This document shows positions 15,609-23,439 of a stretch of 30,648 bases of DNA, piece by piece. The stretch lies in assembly GCA_943325515.2 (NCBI GenBank), contig CALPPS020000020.1:1-30648 (forward strand), in the 5' to 3' direction. The position numbers and the translations under genes were made by a program. Positions within the stretch are counted from its first letter, which is position 1, and each line of letters opens with the position of its first letter. The notes under the pieces were generated by a model that saw only the letters and a program-made list of their open reading frames with translations, was not told the DNA's origin and did not search any database. The stretch comes from Flavobacterium psychrophilum. Its GTDB lineage: Bacteria; Bacteroidota; Bacteroidia; Flavobacteriales; Flavobacteriaceae.

Positions 15609-15623
15609 CGAGTAATTTTTTTG

Positions 15624-15631
15624 TAAAGGTA
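15624..15631 (-). promoter_or_regulatory. Possible -7 element (TACCTTTA) for prmA-clpS
   Basis: On the minus strand the site reads TACCTTTA, one mismatch from TAnnTTTG, 16 bases upstream of the prmA ATG in the 64-base gap after the preceding gene. Confidence 0.3.
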
Positions 15632-15672
15632 ATAATCGAATGTCTTTTGAAAAGTGTTTTGCAAAAAGAAAT

Positions 15673-16140
15673 TTAATCTGACTTCAAATATGTTTTTAAA
15701 TCAGCATTAGGAAGTTCATCAGGAGCAACAGTAAAAATCATTAATTTTCTATATCTTTTATTGTCAGCATCATATAAATAAGTAATTGTATTTTCTTTAG
15801 CATTATAGGTTAATTTTGCTCTCATGTATTTTGAGCGAATTAACCATGTTCCTTCATTTTCGTTAGTTTTTGAAAATTCATAAATGGAACCATGATGTAA
15901 TCTTGCAACACCATTATCAATCATGCTAATTACTACATAACCATTAGTTTTTGAGCCTATTTCACGAATGTCAATAACAGTGTTTTCATATTCTGTTTCT
16001 TTCATTTCGTATTTTTCTGAATCTATATTCCAAACATAATATTTTCTAATGTCAGATTGAAAACGTTTTTGAGTATCAATTTGAGCCTGTATTGTTAAAC
16101 AGCAAAGACTTAAAAATAAAAGTATGGAGTTTGTTTTCAC
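15673..16140 (-). CDS. Hypothetical secreted protein (155 aa)
   Basis: No family recognised. The first 19 residues form a signal peptide (MKTNSILLFLSLCCLTIQAQ), with two Cys in the hydrophobic stretch but no clean lipobox, so a soluble periplasmic protein is likeliest. The mature part is strand-rich and polar ('YVVISMIDNGVARLHHGSIY', 'NTITYLYDADNKRYRKLMIF'), like small beta-sandwich or lipocalin-sized proteins of the phylum. It has no Cys after the signal. It sits between tpiA (32 bases upstream) and prmA on the same strand and is presumably carried on the same transcript. Function unknown. Confidence 0.75.
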   Translation of the reverse strand: MKTNSILLFLSLCCLTIQAQIDTQKRFQSDIRKYYVWNIDSEKYEMKETEYENTVIDIREIGSKTNGYVVISMIDNGVARLHHGSIYEFSKTNENEGTWLIRSKYMRAKLTYNAKENTITYLYDADNKRYRKLMIFTVAPDELPNADLKTYLKSD

Positions 16141-16172
16141 TTATTTATAGACTTTAAACTATTTATAAAAAT

Positions 16173-16925
16173 TTAAATGGAATTAACTATAGCTGCAAAA
16201 TCTGAGGCTTTTAATGCGGCGCCTCCAATTAATCCTCCATCTACATCGGGTTTTGAAAATATCTCTTTTGCATTATCTGGTTTTACACTTCCACCATATA
16301 AAATGGAAACATCTTCAGCTATATCACTCCCAAATCTTTTTCTAATAGTCTCTCTTATAAATTCATGCATTTCTTGTGCTTGTTCTGGTGAAGCAGTTTC
16401 TCCCGTTCCAATAGCCCAAACAGGCTCGTAAGCAAGTATTATTTGTTCCCAATCTTTATTTTCAAGGTGAAATAGTCCATCTCTTAATTGGTTTTCGACT
16501 ATATTAAAATGTTGTTTATTTTGCCTATCTTTTAATTCTTCTCCAAAACAAAAAATGATGGTCATATCATGTTTTAGACCAGTGCTAACTTTTTGAGCTA
16601 AAAGAGTATCTGTTTCATGAAAATAAGCACGACGCTCTGAGTGACCAAGTATAACAATATTTACACCTATACTCTTAAGCATTTCTGCTGAGATTTCTCC
16701 GGTAAATGCGCCACTTTCATTTTGATGCATGTTTTGAGCTGCAACACCAATGTTTGTAAATTCTAAATGATCAACCGCTGATGCTAGGTTCACAAAAGTG
16801 GGCGCTACAATAATTTGTGCTTCTATATCATTGGGTAATTTATCAATTAATTCATTTAACAAGTCTTCCGTTTCTTCTGCATTTTTATGCATTTTCCAAT
16901 TTCCAGCAACGATTTTTTTTCTCAT
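16173..16925 (-). CDS. tpiA: Triosephosphate isomerase
   Basis: Interconverts dihydroxyacetone phosphate and glyceraldehyde 3-phosphate in glycolysis. At 250 residues it is full length. The catalytic residues are all present: K11 in 'AGNWKMHKN', H95 in 'VILGHSERRAYF', and E168 in 'AYEPVWAIGTG' (loop 6 follows). The phosphate-binding 'ILYGGSVKPDN' and 'DGGLIGGAALK' complete the barrel. The ATG shares one base with the stop of the upstream TlpA-like gene, so translation is probably coupled. Nothing unusual was seen in the sequence. Confidence 0.97.
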   Translation of the reverse strand: MRKKIVAGNWKMHKNAEETEDLLNELIDKLPNDIEAQIIVAPTFVNLASAVDHLEFTNIGVAAQNMHQNESGAFTGEISAEMLKSIGVNIVILGHSERRAYFHETDTLLAQKVSTGLKHDMTIIFCFGEELKDRQNKQHFNIVENQLRDGLFHLENKDWEQIILAYEPVWAIGTGETASPEQAQEMHEFIRETIRKRFGSDIAEDVSILYGGSVKPDNAKEIFSKPDVDGGLIGGAALKASDFAAIVNSI

Positions 16926-17428
16926 TATTCTAATTTTTTTAAAGTCTCATTAATTTGTTCGAAATCTGTTTCAATAGCACGATAAGTAACAATTTTTCCG
17001 TTCTTATCTAAAATAATATATCTTGGAATCCAATCTAAATCTATTGATTTTCCAAATTCTCCTTTCATCATTTTTTCATCATTTACCCAATAATGATCGC
17101 CATTTAGTGTGTGTTTCTCTATCCCAGCTTGCCATTTATCAAAAGCTTTGTCCATTGATATAAATACATAATCTACTTTTGGATTCTTTTCTTGCATTGC
17201 TTTCACTTTTGGAATTGCTTTGACACAATCGCTGCACCATGAAGCCCAAATTTCTATGACGGTTATTTTGCCTTTGTGTTTATTTAAAACTTCTTTAAAA
17301 GTTATTTCAGTGTTTTGAGTAGTAATTAGTTTTTTGGATAGACTTTCTTCCGAAAATTTATTTTTTTGCGAATTTGTAAAAGCAAAAAGTGCTATCATAA
17401 TAATTAATCCTAATATGATTTTTTTCAT
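16925..17428 (-). CDS. TlpA-like thioredoxin-fold thiol-disulfide protein (167 aa)
   Basis: An exported thioredoxin-like protein. It has an N-terminal hydrophobic signal or anchor (about 1-20, 'LGLIIMIALFAFTNS') and a TlpA/AhpC-type domain with the redox motif C65-S-D-C68 in 'EIWASWCSDCVKAIPKV', the strand 'DYVFISMDKAFDKW', and the cis-Pro region 'LDWIPRYIILDKNGKIV'. It probably reduces or exchanges thiols in the periplasm. The gene starts 22 bases after the MauE/DoxX-thioredoxin gene on the same strand and ends overlapping tpiA. A TAnnTTTG element in the 21-base gap may give it its own promoter. Confidence 0.88.
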   Translation of the reverse strand: MKKIILGLIIMIALFAFTNSQKNKFSEESLSKKLITTQNTEITFKEVLNKHKGKITVIEIWASWCSDCVKAIPKVKAMQEKNPKVDYVFISMDKAFDKWQAGIEKHTLNGDHYWVNDEKMMKGEFGKSIDLDWIPRYIILDKNGKIVTYRAIETDFEQINETLKKLE

Positions 17429-17440
17429 GTTTTCTTTTTA

Positions 17441-17448
17441 TCAAAGGT
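17441..17448 (-). promoter_or_regulatory. Internal -7 element (TACCTTTG) for the TlpA-like gene and tpiA
   Basis: On the minus strand the site reads TACCTTTG, a full match to TAnnTTTG, filling the gap between the MauE/DoxX gene stop and the TlpA-like ATG. No -33 element is at the right spacing. It may let tpiA be expressed apart from the upstream genes. Confidence 0.4.
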
Positions 17449-17449
17449 A

Positions 17450-18562
17450 TTAATGCTTATTTTTTTGGTTACTAAAATTTTCAAAATAAGGTTTGTTTAC
17501 CAATTTTTGATAATCAATTGGGTCAAATTTATTAGAGGTTATTCCATCATAATATTTATAGATATTTCCATTCCAAATATATTTCACACCAGGTGTATCT
17601 CTTTTTGATCCTAAAAGATTCCAAAATGGAATAACCTCAATAATTTTATAGGGATATTCAGCACCAGCATCTTTAAAAAAATCTGGGATTAAATCAGCTT
17701 CTTCATTCATAAAGATAATAGAAATTTCAGGAAAATTTTTATTTGTTTTTCTCAATTCAGTTAATTCTTTTGCTGCTTCACGACAGTGGTCGCAACCAGG
17801 AACAAAGAAACAAAGAGTTTTTCTACCCTTATCAATGTTTGAAAAATATTGGGCATAACCTGATTTCTTTTTTTCTGGTTCGGTTGGTTCTGTTTTAATA
17901 ACTTCTTCTATTTCTTTACTAACTTTAACTGAATCTTTAGTTATGTAAGGTGTTGTGATTGAATCATCTGTAGAAGCTTTTGAGATGGAGTCTGTTAAAG
18001 TTTCTTCAGGAGTTGACACTGTAAAATTACTTTCTGGAGGTTGGATTGGAGCCAACATAAATAACATTAAAATTGCCGCAAAAGTAACTGTTGTCAATAC
18101 CCAAAAATTATCCTTTCTTTCATTAGATTTAGGAAGAATAACAAACAGCCAAACTAATAAAATCATCGCCACTACATTTTTTAGAATAGCCTCAATAGGA
18201 GTCATGGGTAATAAACTTCCAAAACAACCGCAGTTTCCTGAGTTACCACCATTTTGTATAGTTACAATAGACAGATGTATTGTAAAAACTGCCAAAAGTA
18301 ATAGGGTAGAAGGAATTATGATAGTTCTTAAAAAATTCTTTTGTAGAATTAATAATCCTAAAGCAAATTCTATACCGATGAGAATTCTTGAAAAAAACGG
18401 AGCAAAATTTTCAGAAAAACCCATAGGATATAACTGTTTCACTTCAAAAGTTGAAATTGCAAAATAAGGAGATGGATATAATTTTGCAACAGCCGAAAGT
18501 AGAAATAAAAAGGAAATCAAAATTCTAATTCCTCCTATTATGTTATTTTTTGAAACACTCAT
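17450..18562 (-). CDS. MauE/DoxX-type membrane protein fused to a thioredoxin-like domain (370 aa)
   Basis: This resembles the Bacteroidetes BT_3928-type family. The N-terminal half has about four TM helices of the MauE/DoxX fold (residues about 8-28, 58-75, 80-105, 125-145) with the motif 'GNCGCFGSLLPMTPIEAI' (C111, C113). A fifth TM helix (about 153-172) is followed by a Thr/Ser/Glu-rich linker, then a periplasmic thioredoxin-like domain with 'CFFVPGCDHCREAAKELTEL' (active pair C257, C260). The plan suggests an electron relay from the membrane to periplasmic thiols, with the TlpA-like product of the next gene as a possible partner. It starts 11 bases after the DUF1599 gene. Confidence 0.85.
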   Translation of the reverse strand: MSVSKNNIIGGIRILISFLFLLSAVAKLYPSPYFAISTFEVKQLYPMGFSENFAPFFSRILIGIEFALGLLILQKNFLRTIIIPSTLLLLAVFTIHLSIVTIQNGGNSGNCGCFGSLLPMTPIEAILKNVVAMILLVWLFVILPKSNERKDNFWVLTTVTFAAILMLFMLAPIQPPESNFTVSTPEETLTDSISKASTDDSITTPYITKDSVKVSKEIEEVIKTEPTEPEKKKSGYAQYFSNIDKGRKTLCFFVPGCDHCREAAKELTELRKTNKNFPEISIIFMNEEADLIPDFFKDAGAEYPYKIIEVIPFWNLLGSKRDTPGVKYIWNGNIYKYYDGITSNKFDPIDYQKLVNKPYFENFSNQKNKH

Positions 18563-18573
18563 ATTTTTAATTT

Positions 18574-19116
18574 TTATTGTCCAAATTTCATTAAAATCAA
18601 TGCGAAAACTGCGTAATTAATCATGTCTTGATAATTTGCGTCAATGCCCTCAGAGACTAAAGTTTTTCCTTTGTTATCTTCAATTTGTTTTACACGAAGT
18701 AATTTTTGTAGTATCAAATCAGTCAAAGAACTCACTCGCATATCTCGCCAAGCTTCACCATAATCATGATTTTTATCTTCCATTAATGACTTCGTTAAAT
18801 TCACTTTTGCATCGTATAGTTCTGTGGCTTTGGCAACATCTAAATCCGGTTGTTCCACAACACCTAATTCCAATTGAATCAATGCCATGATAGAATAATT
18901 TATAATACCTATAAATTCTCCTGTTTCATCTTCATCTATTTTGCGAGTTTTATTTTGTTGTAAACTTCTAATTCTTTGAGCTTTTATGAATATTTGATCA
19001 GTTAGCGAAGGTAGTCTCAAAATGCGCCAAGCACTTCCGTAGTCTTTCATTTTGTTGCTATAGAGTTGTCGGCATATTGCGATAACCTTATCATATTGTT
19101 GAGAAGTATTACTCAT
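18574..19116 (-). CDS. DUF1599-family protein with two tandem domain copies (180 aa)
   Basis: A cytoplasmic helical protein made of two similar halves. The first (about 6-85) has 'KDYGSAWRILRLPSLTDQIF' followed by 'KAQRIRSLQQNK'; the second (about 100-178) has 'HDYGEAWRDMRVSSLTDLIL' and 'KLLRVKQIEDNKG'. Each half ends with a similar hydrophobic helix ('IINYSIMALIQLELG', 'MINYAVFALILMKFG'). This is the DUF1599 family, which I recall is also described as a nucleotide-modification-associated domain; its function is unproven. I chose MSNTSQQYDK at 19116 rather than the Met at 19137, since the promoter at 19145-19175 places the transcript start near 19139, only about two bases upstream of that codon. 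It is first in the run leading to clpS and is divergent from folP. Confidence 0.88.
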   Translation of the reverse strand: MSNTSQQYDKVIAICRQLYSNKMKDYGSAWRILRLPSLTDQIFIKAQRIRSLQQNKTRKIDEDETGEFIGIINYSIMALIQLELGVVEQPDLDVAKATELYDAKVNLTKSLMEDKNHDYGEAWRDMRVSSLTDLILQKLLRVKQIEDNKGKTLVSEGIDANYQDMINYAVFALILMKFGQ

Positions 19117-19144
19117 TTCGGTGTATATTTGTATCAAATTTGTT

Positions 19145-19175
19145 CAAAAGTAAAGAATAAAGATTGAAGTTCAAA
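19145..19175 (-). promoter_or_regulatory. Bacteroidetes promoter (TTTG-N19-TACTTTTG) heading the DUF1599 to clpS run
   Basis: On the minus strand, TTTG (19172-19175) and TACTTTTG (19145-19152) are separated by exactly 19 bases, matching the full consensus TTTG-N19-TAnnTTTG. The start of transcription should be near 19139. This is the best promoter in the window. Confidence 0.75.
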
Positions 19176-19208
19176 GTACAAAATATTATAACTCTATAAA
19201 GATAATAA

Positions 19209-20027
19209 ATGACTATTAACTGTCTTGGAAAACTGATAGATTTATCTTCTCCAAAAGTAATGGGGATTTTAAATATAACTCCAAATTCTTTCTTTGATGG
19301 CGGAAAATATACCGATGAAAAAAGTATTCTAATACAAGTAGAAAAAATGCTAACAGAAGGTGCTGATTTTATTGATATTGGAGCATATTCTAGTAAACCC
19401 AATTCAGAATTTGTTTCAGAACAAGAAGAGCAAAATCGATTAATTCCTGTTATTAATTTAATATTAAATAATTTTCCAAAAACTTTGATTGCTGTTGATA
19501 CTTTTCGTGCCAATGTTGCCAAAGCTGGCATTGAAAATGGGGCTTGTATTATTAATGATATTTCTGCTGGAAGTTTGGACGAAAATATGTTACAAACTGT
19601 AGCTAAACTTGAAGTGCCCTATATATTGATGCACATGAAAGGAAATCCTCAAACCATGCAAAGTTTGACTCAATATGAAAATATTACTAAGGAAATGTTG
19701 TTCTACTTTTCTAAAAAAGTAGCTTTGGCAAGAAGTTTTGGAATTAATGATTTAATTATTGATCCAGGATTTGGATTTGCTAAAACACTTGAACATAATT
19801 TTGAAGTTTTAAATAATTTAGAATTATTTCAAATGCTTGAATTGCCACTATTAGTTGGAGTTTCACGAAAATCTATGATATATAAAACACTAGAAACATC
19901 AGCAGAATTTGCCTTGAATGGCACTTCGGTTTTGAATACGATTGCTCTTCAAAAAGGAGCAACTATTTTGAGAGTTCATGATGTAAAAGAAGCTATTGAA
20001 TGTGTGAAATTAGTATCTCAATTATGA
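19209..20027 (+). CDS. folP: Dihydropteroate synthase
   Basis: Condenses p-aminobenzoate with hydroxymethyl-dihydropterin pyrophosphate in folate synthesis; the sulfonamide target. Length of 272 is normal. The TIM-barrel signatures are all visible: 'VMGILNITPNSFFDGG', 'ADFIDIGAYSSKPNSEFV' (the DIGxxSSxP pterin/pABA loop in its Bacteroidetes form), 'AVDTFRANVA', 'IINDISAGSLDENM', 'YILMHMKGNPQTMQ', 'LIIDPGFGFAKT', 'LLVGVSRKSMIYK' and 'ILRVHDVKEA'. No -7 consensus was seen in front of it. Its stop overlaps the ATG of the next gene (ATGA), so the two are coupled. Confidence 0.96.
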   Translation: MTINCLGKLIDLSSPKVMGILNITPNSFFDGGKYTDEKSILIQVEKMLTEGADFIDIGAYSSKPNSEFVSEQEEQNRLIPVINLILNNFPKTLIAVDTFRANVAKAGIENGACIINDISAGSLDENMLQTVAKLEVPYILMHMKGNPQTMQSLTQYENITKEMLFYFSKKVALARSFGINDLIIDPGFGFAKTLEHNFEVLNNLELFQMLELPLLVGVSRKSMIYKTLETSAEFALNGTSVLNTIALQKGATILRVHDVKEAIECVKLVSQL

Positions 20028-20653
20028 AAAAAATACTGATTACAGGTTTTTTTATTTTACTATTGTCCTGCCAAGACAAAAAAGTTTTGTTGCCAATATC
20101 ATCAGAAACAATTGTTGCTGAGGTTAAAGATTATTCTACTATAAATTTCTTTTTTAAAATTGAAAACAAAGATACTTTGCTTGTTGTCAATACTAAGAAC
20201 TCTATAAATGCTTCCAATTGGATGTTTAATATTGATAAAAGATTGCCTTTACGAAAAGTGATTTTAGAAGTAAAAAAGCTGCAAAACAAGAAATCATCGA
20301 GTGTGCATAAAAAGGTAACTTCTGAAAATTATTTTACCTATACCGATACTGTAAAAAAAACAATGGCTTTTATGCCTTTTTCAAGAATTAATTTCAGACT
20401 TGAAAAGCCAGATTTTAATTTGGTTTGCTTTCATTTAGATCGTAATGATTTAGTACATTATAATGAAATGGTTTTTTCAAAAGGTCAAATACTAGAGTTT
20501 ATTAATAAGTTACCAAAGAATTCTATAATTTACTTTTCATTCGATAAAGGAATGTCATTTGGTAAGTTCACAGAGTATAATTTTTTTATAAAAAATCTTA
20601 AAATTGATAAAAAAGACATTAAGATATATCAAAATTTGAAATATATTTATTGA
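20024..20653 (+). CDS. Hypothetical lipoprotein (209 aa)
   Basis: No family recognised with confidence. The start at 20024 shares an ATGA overlap with the folP stop. It opens with a type II signal peptide, MKKILITGFFILLLSC, with a lipobox LLSC and C16 as the lipid-attachment residue, so it should be a membrane-anchored lipoprotein. The rest is hydrophilic, Lys/Asn/Phe-rich, with alternating strand-like segments ('VVAEVKDYSTINFFFKIENK', 'IIYFSFDKGMSFGKFTEYNF') and no catalytic motif that I can see. Its end overlaps the convergent rlmH by seven bases. Pairing with folP is probably positional rather than functional. Confidence 0.75.
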   Translation: MKKILITGFFILLLSCQDKKVLLPISSETIVAEVKDYSTINFFFKIENKDTLLVVNTKNSINASNWMFNIDKRLPLRKVILEVKKLQNKKSSSVHKKVTSENYFTYTDTVKKTMAFMPFSRINFRLEKPDFNLVCFHLDRNDLVHYNEMVFSKGQILEFINKLPKNSIIYFSFDKGMSFGKFTEYNFFIKNLKIDKKDIKIYQNLKYIY

Positions 20654-21120
20654 TGATGATAGGGTTCATTTCTCAAAATAGTTAATCCACGATATAATTG
20701 TTCTATAAAAAATAAGCGAACCATTTGATGCGAAAAAGTCATGCTTGAGAGCGAAACTTTTCCCTGTGATTTTCTATATACTTCCTCACTAAAACCATAA
20801 GGTCCTCCAATTATAAATACCAAAGACTTTACACTAGAGTTCATTTTTTTTTGCAAATAATCAGAAAAACCAACACTTGAAAAAGTTGTTCCATTTTCAT
20901 CCAGTAGAATCAACTCATCAGTTGGAGTAAGTTTTGATAAAATCAATTCACCTTCTTTTTCCTTTTGCTGACTTTCTGAAAGATTTTTTACATTTTTGAT
21001 ATCAGGAATAATTTCCAAATTAAATTTGATATAAAAAGACAAACGCTTTGAATAATCGTCAATTAAAGTTTGTAACGATTTATTATCTGTTTTACCAATA
21101 GCAATGAGTTTGATGTTCAT
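20647..21120 (-). CDS. rlmH: 23S rRNA (pseudouridine1915-N3)-methyltransferase
   Basis: Methylates pseudouridine 1915 in helix 69 of 23S rRNA using SAM; a SPOUT-class (trefoil-knot) enzyme. At 157 residues it has the normal length. The knot motifs are 'LVFIIGGPYGFSEEVYRKSQ' and 'VSLSSMTFSHQMVRLFFIEQ' followed by 'LYRGLTILRNEPYHHQ', the family's C-terminal end. N-terminal 'MNIKLIAIGKTDNKSLQTLI' is also typical. It lies 8 bases after aroE on the same strand and its stop overlaps the convergent lipoprotein gene. Confidence 0.96.
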   Translation of the reverse strand: MNIKLIAIGKTDNKSLQTLIDDYSKRLSFYIKFNLEIIPDIKNVKNLSESQQKEKEGELILSKLTPTDELILLDENGTTFSSVGFSDYLQKKMNSSVKSLVFIIGGPYGFSEEVYRKSQGKVSLSSMTFSHQMVRLFFIEQLYRGLTILRNEPYHHQ

Positions 21121-21128
21121 AGTACTTG

Positions 21129-21869
21129 TTATTTATTCCAAATTTCCCATGCTTTTTGTGCTTGTAATACTAACATTTCATAACCGTTTTTAGTAACAGC
21201 TCCTCTTTCTTTTGCATTTTTTAAAAATTGTGTTTCCTCAGGATTATAAATCAAATCAAATGCAATATGTTTTTTAGTAAAAAAATGATATGGAATTGGA
21301 GGGAATTCTTTGGTATTTGGACTAGTTCCTAAAGGAGTGCAATTGATTATAATGTGAAAGTTATCAAAAGTAGTAGCGTTTATTTGGTTATAACAAATCA
21401 TATCTTTTTTTTCTACTCTAGAAACGAAAATGAAAAGGATTCCTAGTTTGTCTAAAGCATAAGCAACAGCTTTTGCGGCACCACCAGTCCCTAGGATTAA
21501 AGCTTTTTTATGATGTGGTTGTAAAAGTGGCTCTAATGATTTCATAAAACCATAATAATCTGAATTGTAACCTTTTGTTTTTCCTTTTTTAGTAAAATAA
21601 ATTACGTTTACAGCCCCAATTTTGGTAGCATTTTTTGAAAGTTTATTTAAATAGGGTATAACAGATTCTTTGTAGGGTATAGTTATATTTAATCCTTTTA
21701 AATCAGGATTTGATCTTATTAAAGTTGGAAATTCTTCAATAGTTTGAATGTCAAAATTTGAATAACTACATGCTACAAGTTGATCCAAAGCAAATTTCTC
21801 TGTGAAATACTTTTTTGAGAATGAATAGGAAATATTTTTCCCGATTAGACCAAAAAGTCTTTTCGACAT
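21129..21869 (-). CDS. aroE: Shikimate dehydrogenase
   Basis: Reduces 3-dehydroshikimate to shikimate with NADPH, in aromatic amino-acid synthesis. The N-terminal substrate domain has 'GLIGKNISYSFSKKYF' (the GxxIxxSxS binding motif), 'GLNITIPYKESVIPYL' with the catalytic Lys, and 'AVNVIYFTKKGKTKGYNSDY' with the catalytic Asp. The Rossmann domain has 'ALILGTGGAAKAVAYALDKL', 'IIINCTPLGTSPNTKEFPPI' and the end 'GYEMLVLQAQKAWEIW'. The 246-aa length is slightly short, as in other Bacteroidetes. Its ATG directly abuts the stop of the TPR gene. Confidence 0.94.
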   Translation of the reverse strand: MSKRLFGLIGKNISYSFSKKYFTEKFALDQLVACSYSNFDIQTIEEFPTLIRSNPDLKGLNITIPYKESVIPYLNKLSKNATKIGAVNVIYFTKKGKTKGYNSDYYGFMKSLEPLLQPHHKKALILGTGGAAKAVAYALDKLGILFIFVSRVEKKDMICYNQINATTFDNFHIIINCTPLGTSPNTKEFPPIPYHFFTKKHIAFDLIYNPEETQFLKNAKERGAVTKNGYEMLVLQAQKAWEIWNK

Positions 21870-23270
21870 TTATTCTGATTTTTTGTGTTTAGCAATATAT
21901 TCTTGCACCGAAGTTCTATCCCATACCATTGGAAATAATTTTTGAATAATAGTAGTATTTTTAAAATTTAAACGCAATCCATTACTCAAATGAAATGTTC
22001 CTTTTTCTTCTTCATTTAACATAAAATGTAAACCTGCCAGACGATATTCTACTTCGTATTCTTCAGGGAAGTATTCTGCTGCTTGCATTAGAGTTAGAAT
22101 TGCATTATTGAATTCATCCATTTGCATCATCATATTCACCCAAAATAACCAAGTATCTAATTGATAATCGCCATATTCAACAGCTTTTCGATATCCAAAT
22201 TCAGCTTCTTCAAAATTATCCAACGCTTTATTGATAGTAGCAAAACGTTTCCAGTATAAACAATTTTGATCATCTATAGCTAAAGCTTTGTTGACATAAA
22301 AAAGTCCTTTTTTATAATTTTTTTGACGAACATAATAATCAGTAATAGCAATCCAACCTTTGTCTAAAAGCGGATCTTCATGTACTGTTTTATTAAAATA
22401 CTTTAAAGCTTCTGCTTTATGTCCAAGTTTTTCATGGCATTTTCCAATGCGCAGTAGAGCATAAGAAGTTGGGTCGTCTAATTCAATTGTTTTGTTATAG
22501 CTTTCAATGGCTTCATCATATCTTTTCAAGCGTTCTAATGCTTTCCCGTTTTCCATGTAGGCTCCAATGAATTCATCATCTATATAGGTTGCGAATTCAA
22601 AAGAACGAACGGCATTTTCATAATCTTTCACACCATAGTATAATCTGCCACATTGATGCCAAGCAATTTCACTGTATGGATTTCTATCGATATAGGTTTT
22701 AAGGTATTCAATGGCTTGCAAATTTTGGTCTAAAAACTCAAAACAGTATACTACATTATATAAAGCTGATTGGTCTTCAAAATCTTCTTCTAAGCATTTT
22801 ATAAAATTCTCTTTTGCTAGTTCTAGATTATCCATAAAGAGATACTCCATCCCAATTAAGTTATAAACATCGGCATAATCTTCAGTATATTTAAGTGCTA
22901 TTTGTAAATGCTCAACGGCTTTACTGTGATCATCTCTTTTAGAATAAATATTTGCTTTTTGTATAAAAATCTCCTCGTTGGTAGGCTCAATAGAATATAA
23001 TTCATTTAGCAATTTTTCTGCTTGGTCTAATTTTTCATCATATACCAACATTTCTACTTGAACTAATTTTAAACCGGTAGATTTTGGGTGTTGTTCAAGT
23101 GCTAATTTTAGTGCTTTCTTGGCTAAAGTAGCTTTGCCCATATCGAGGTAATGCAAAATAATTTCCTCAAATTCCTCCGAGTCGAAAAATAGTACTTTGT
23201 TGGTTTTCAACATAGATTCAAATTTCGATAACGATAAGTTGTATTCTTCTTCTTCGTGATCTAAATGCAT
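21870..23270 (-). CDS. Tetratricopeptide repeat protein (466 aa)
   Basis: A soluble protein built mainly of TPR helices from about residue 45 to 430, with some ten repeats. Typical units are 'EEIFIQKANIYSKRDDHSKA', 'AWHQCGRLYYGVKDYENAVR', 'AYMENGKALERLKRYDEAIE' and 'YALLRIGKCHEKLGHKAEAL'. There is no signal peptide; the acidic N-terminus 'MHLDHEEEEYNLSLSKFE' points to the cytoplasm. It should act as a protein-binding scaffold; the partner is unknown. The gene adjoins aroE with no gap, an arrangement common in Flavobacteriaceae. A possible -7 site at 23297-23304 lies upstream. Confidence 0.9.
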   Translation of the reverse strand: MHLDHEEEEYNLSLSKFESMLKTNKVLFFDSEEFEEIILHYLDMGKATLAKKALKLALEQHPKSTGLKLVQVEMLVYDEKLDQAEKLLNELYSIEPTNEEIFIQKANIYSKRDDHSKAVEHLQIALKYTEDYADVYNLIGMEYLFMDNLELAKENFIKCLEEDFEDQSALYNVVYCFEFLDQNLQAIEYLKTYIDRNPYSEIAWHQCGRLYYGVKDYENAVRSFEFATYIDDEFIGAYMENGKALERLKRYDEAIESYNKTIELDDPTSYALLRIGKCHEKLGHKAEALKYFNKTVHEDPLLDKGWIAITDYYVRQKNYKKGLFYVNKALAIDDQNCLYWKRFATINKALDNFEEAEFGYRKAVEYGDYQLDTWLFWVNMMMQMDEFNNAILTLMQAAEYFPEEYEVEYRLAGLHFMLNEEEKGTFHLSNGLRLNFKNTTIIQKLFPMVWDRTSVQEYIAKHKKSE

Positions 23271-23439
23271 AACAGTAGGTTTAAAATTATACTTAATAAA
23301 AGTAGAAAATCGTTGCGCTTTTTTTATAATTGCTCGATTATTGTTGTAAACAATTTAATTAACAATTGATTTGTGATTGATGATTAACGATTATTGATTT
23401 TAGAAGAACTTTTTTTTGTAATCTGAATTCTTTAATCCC
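23271..23439. other. 169-base intergenic gap, AT-rich, with TGATT-rich tract
   Basis: Holds no ORF or RNA gene that I can support. On the minus strand, 23297-23304 reads TACTTTTA (one mismatch from TAnnTTTG), a weak promoter for the TPR gene. Around 23362-23400 there is a run of degenerate TGATT/CGATT units. A small hairpin (ATTGTT/AACAAT, 23340-23354) has no T tract. No clear terminator for the aminotransferase gene was found. Confidence 0.5.

Noticed and set aside
17955..18467. Plus-strand open frame of 170 codons opposite the MauE-thioredoxin gene
   Set aside because: Long but antisense to a gene with clear TM segments and CxxC motifs; no recognisable domain.
19109..19531. Minus-strand open frame of 140 codons over folP
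   Set aside because: Antisense to conserved folP motifs and spans the promoter region at 19145-19175; a coding role is not credible.
23340..23354. ATTGTT/AACAAT hairpin as terminator of the aminotransferase gene
   Set aside because: Only six A/T-rich pairs with a three-base loop and no following T tract on the minus strand.
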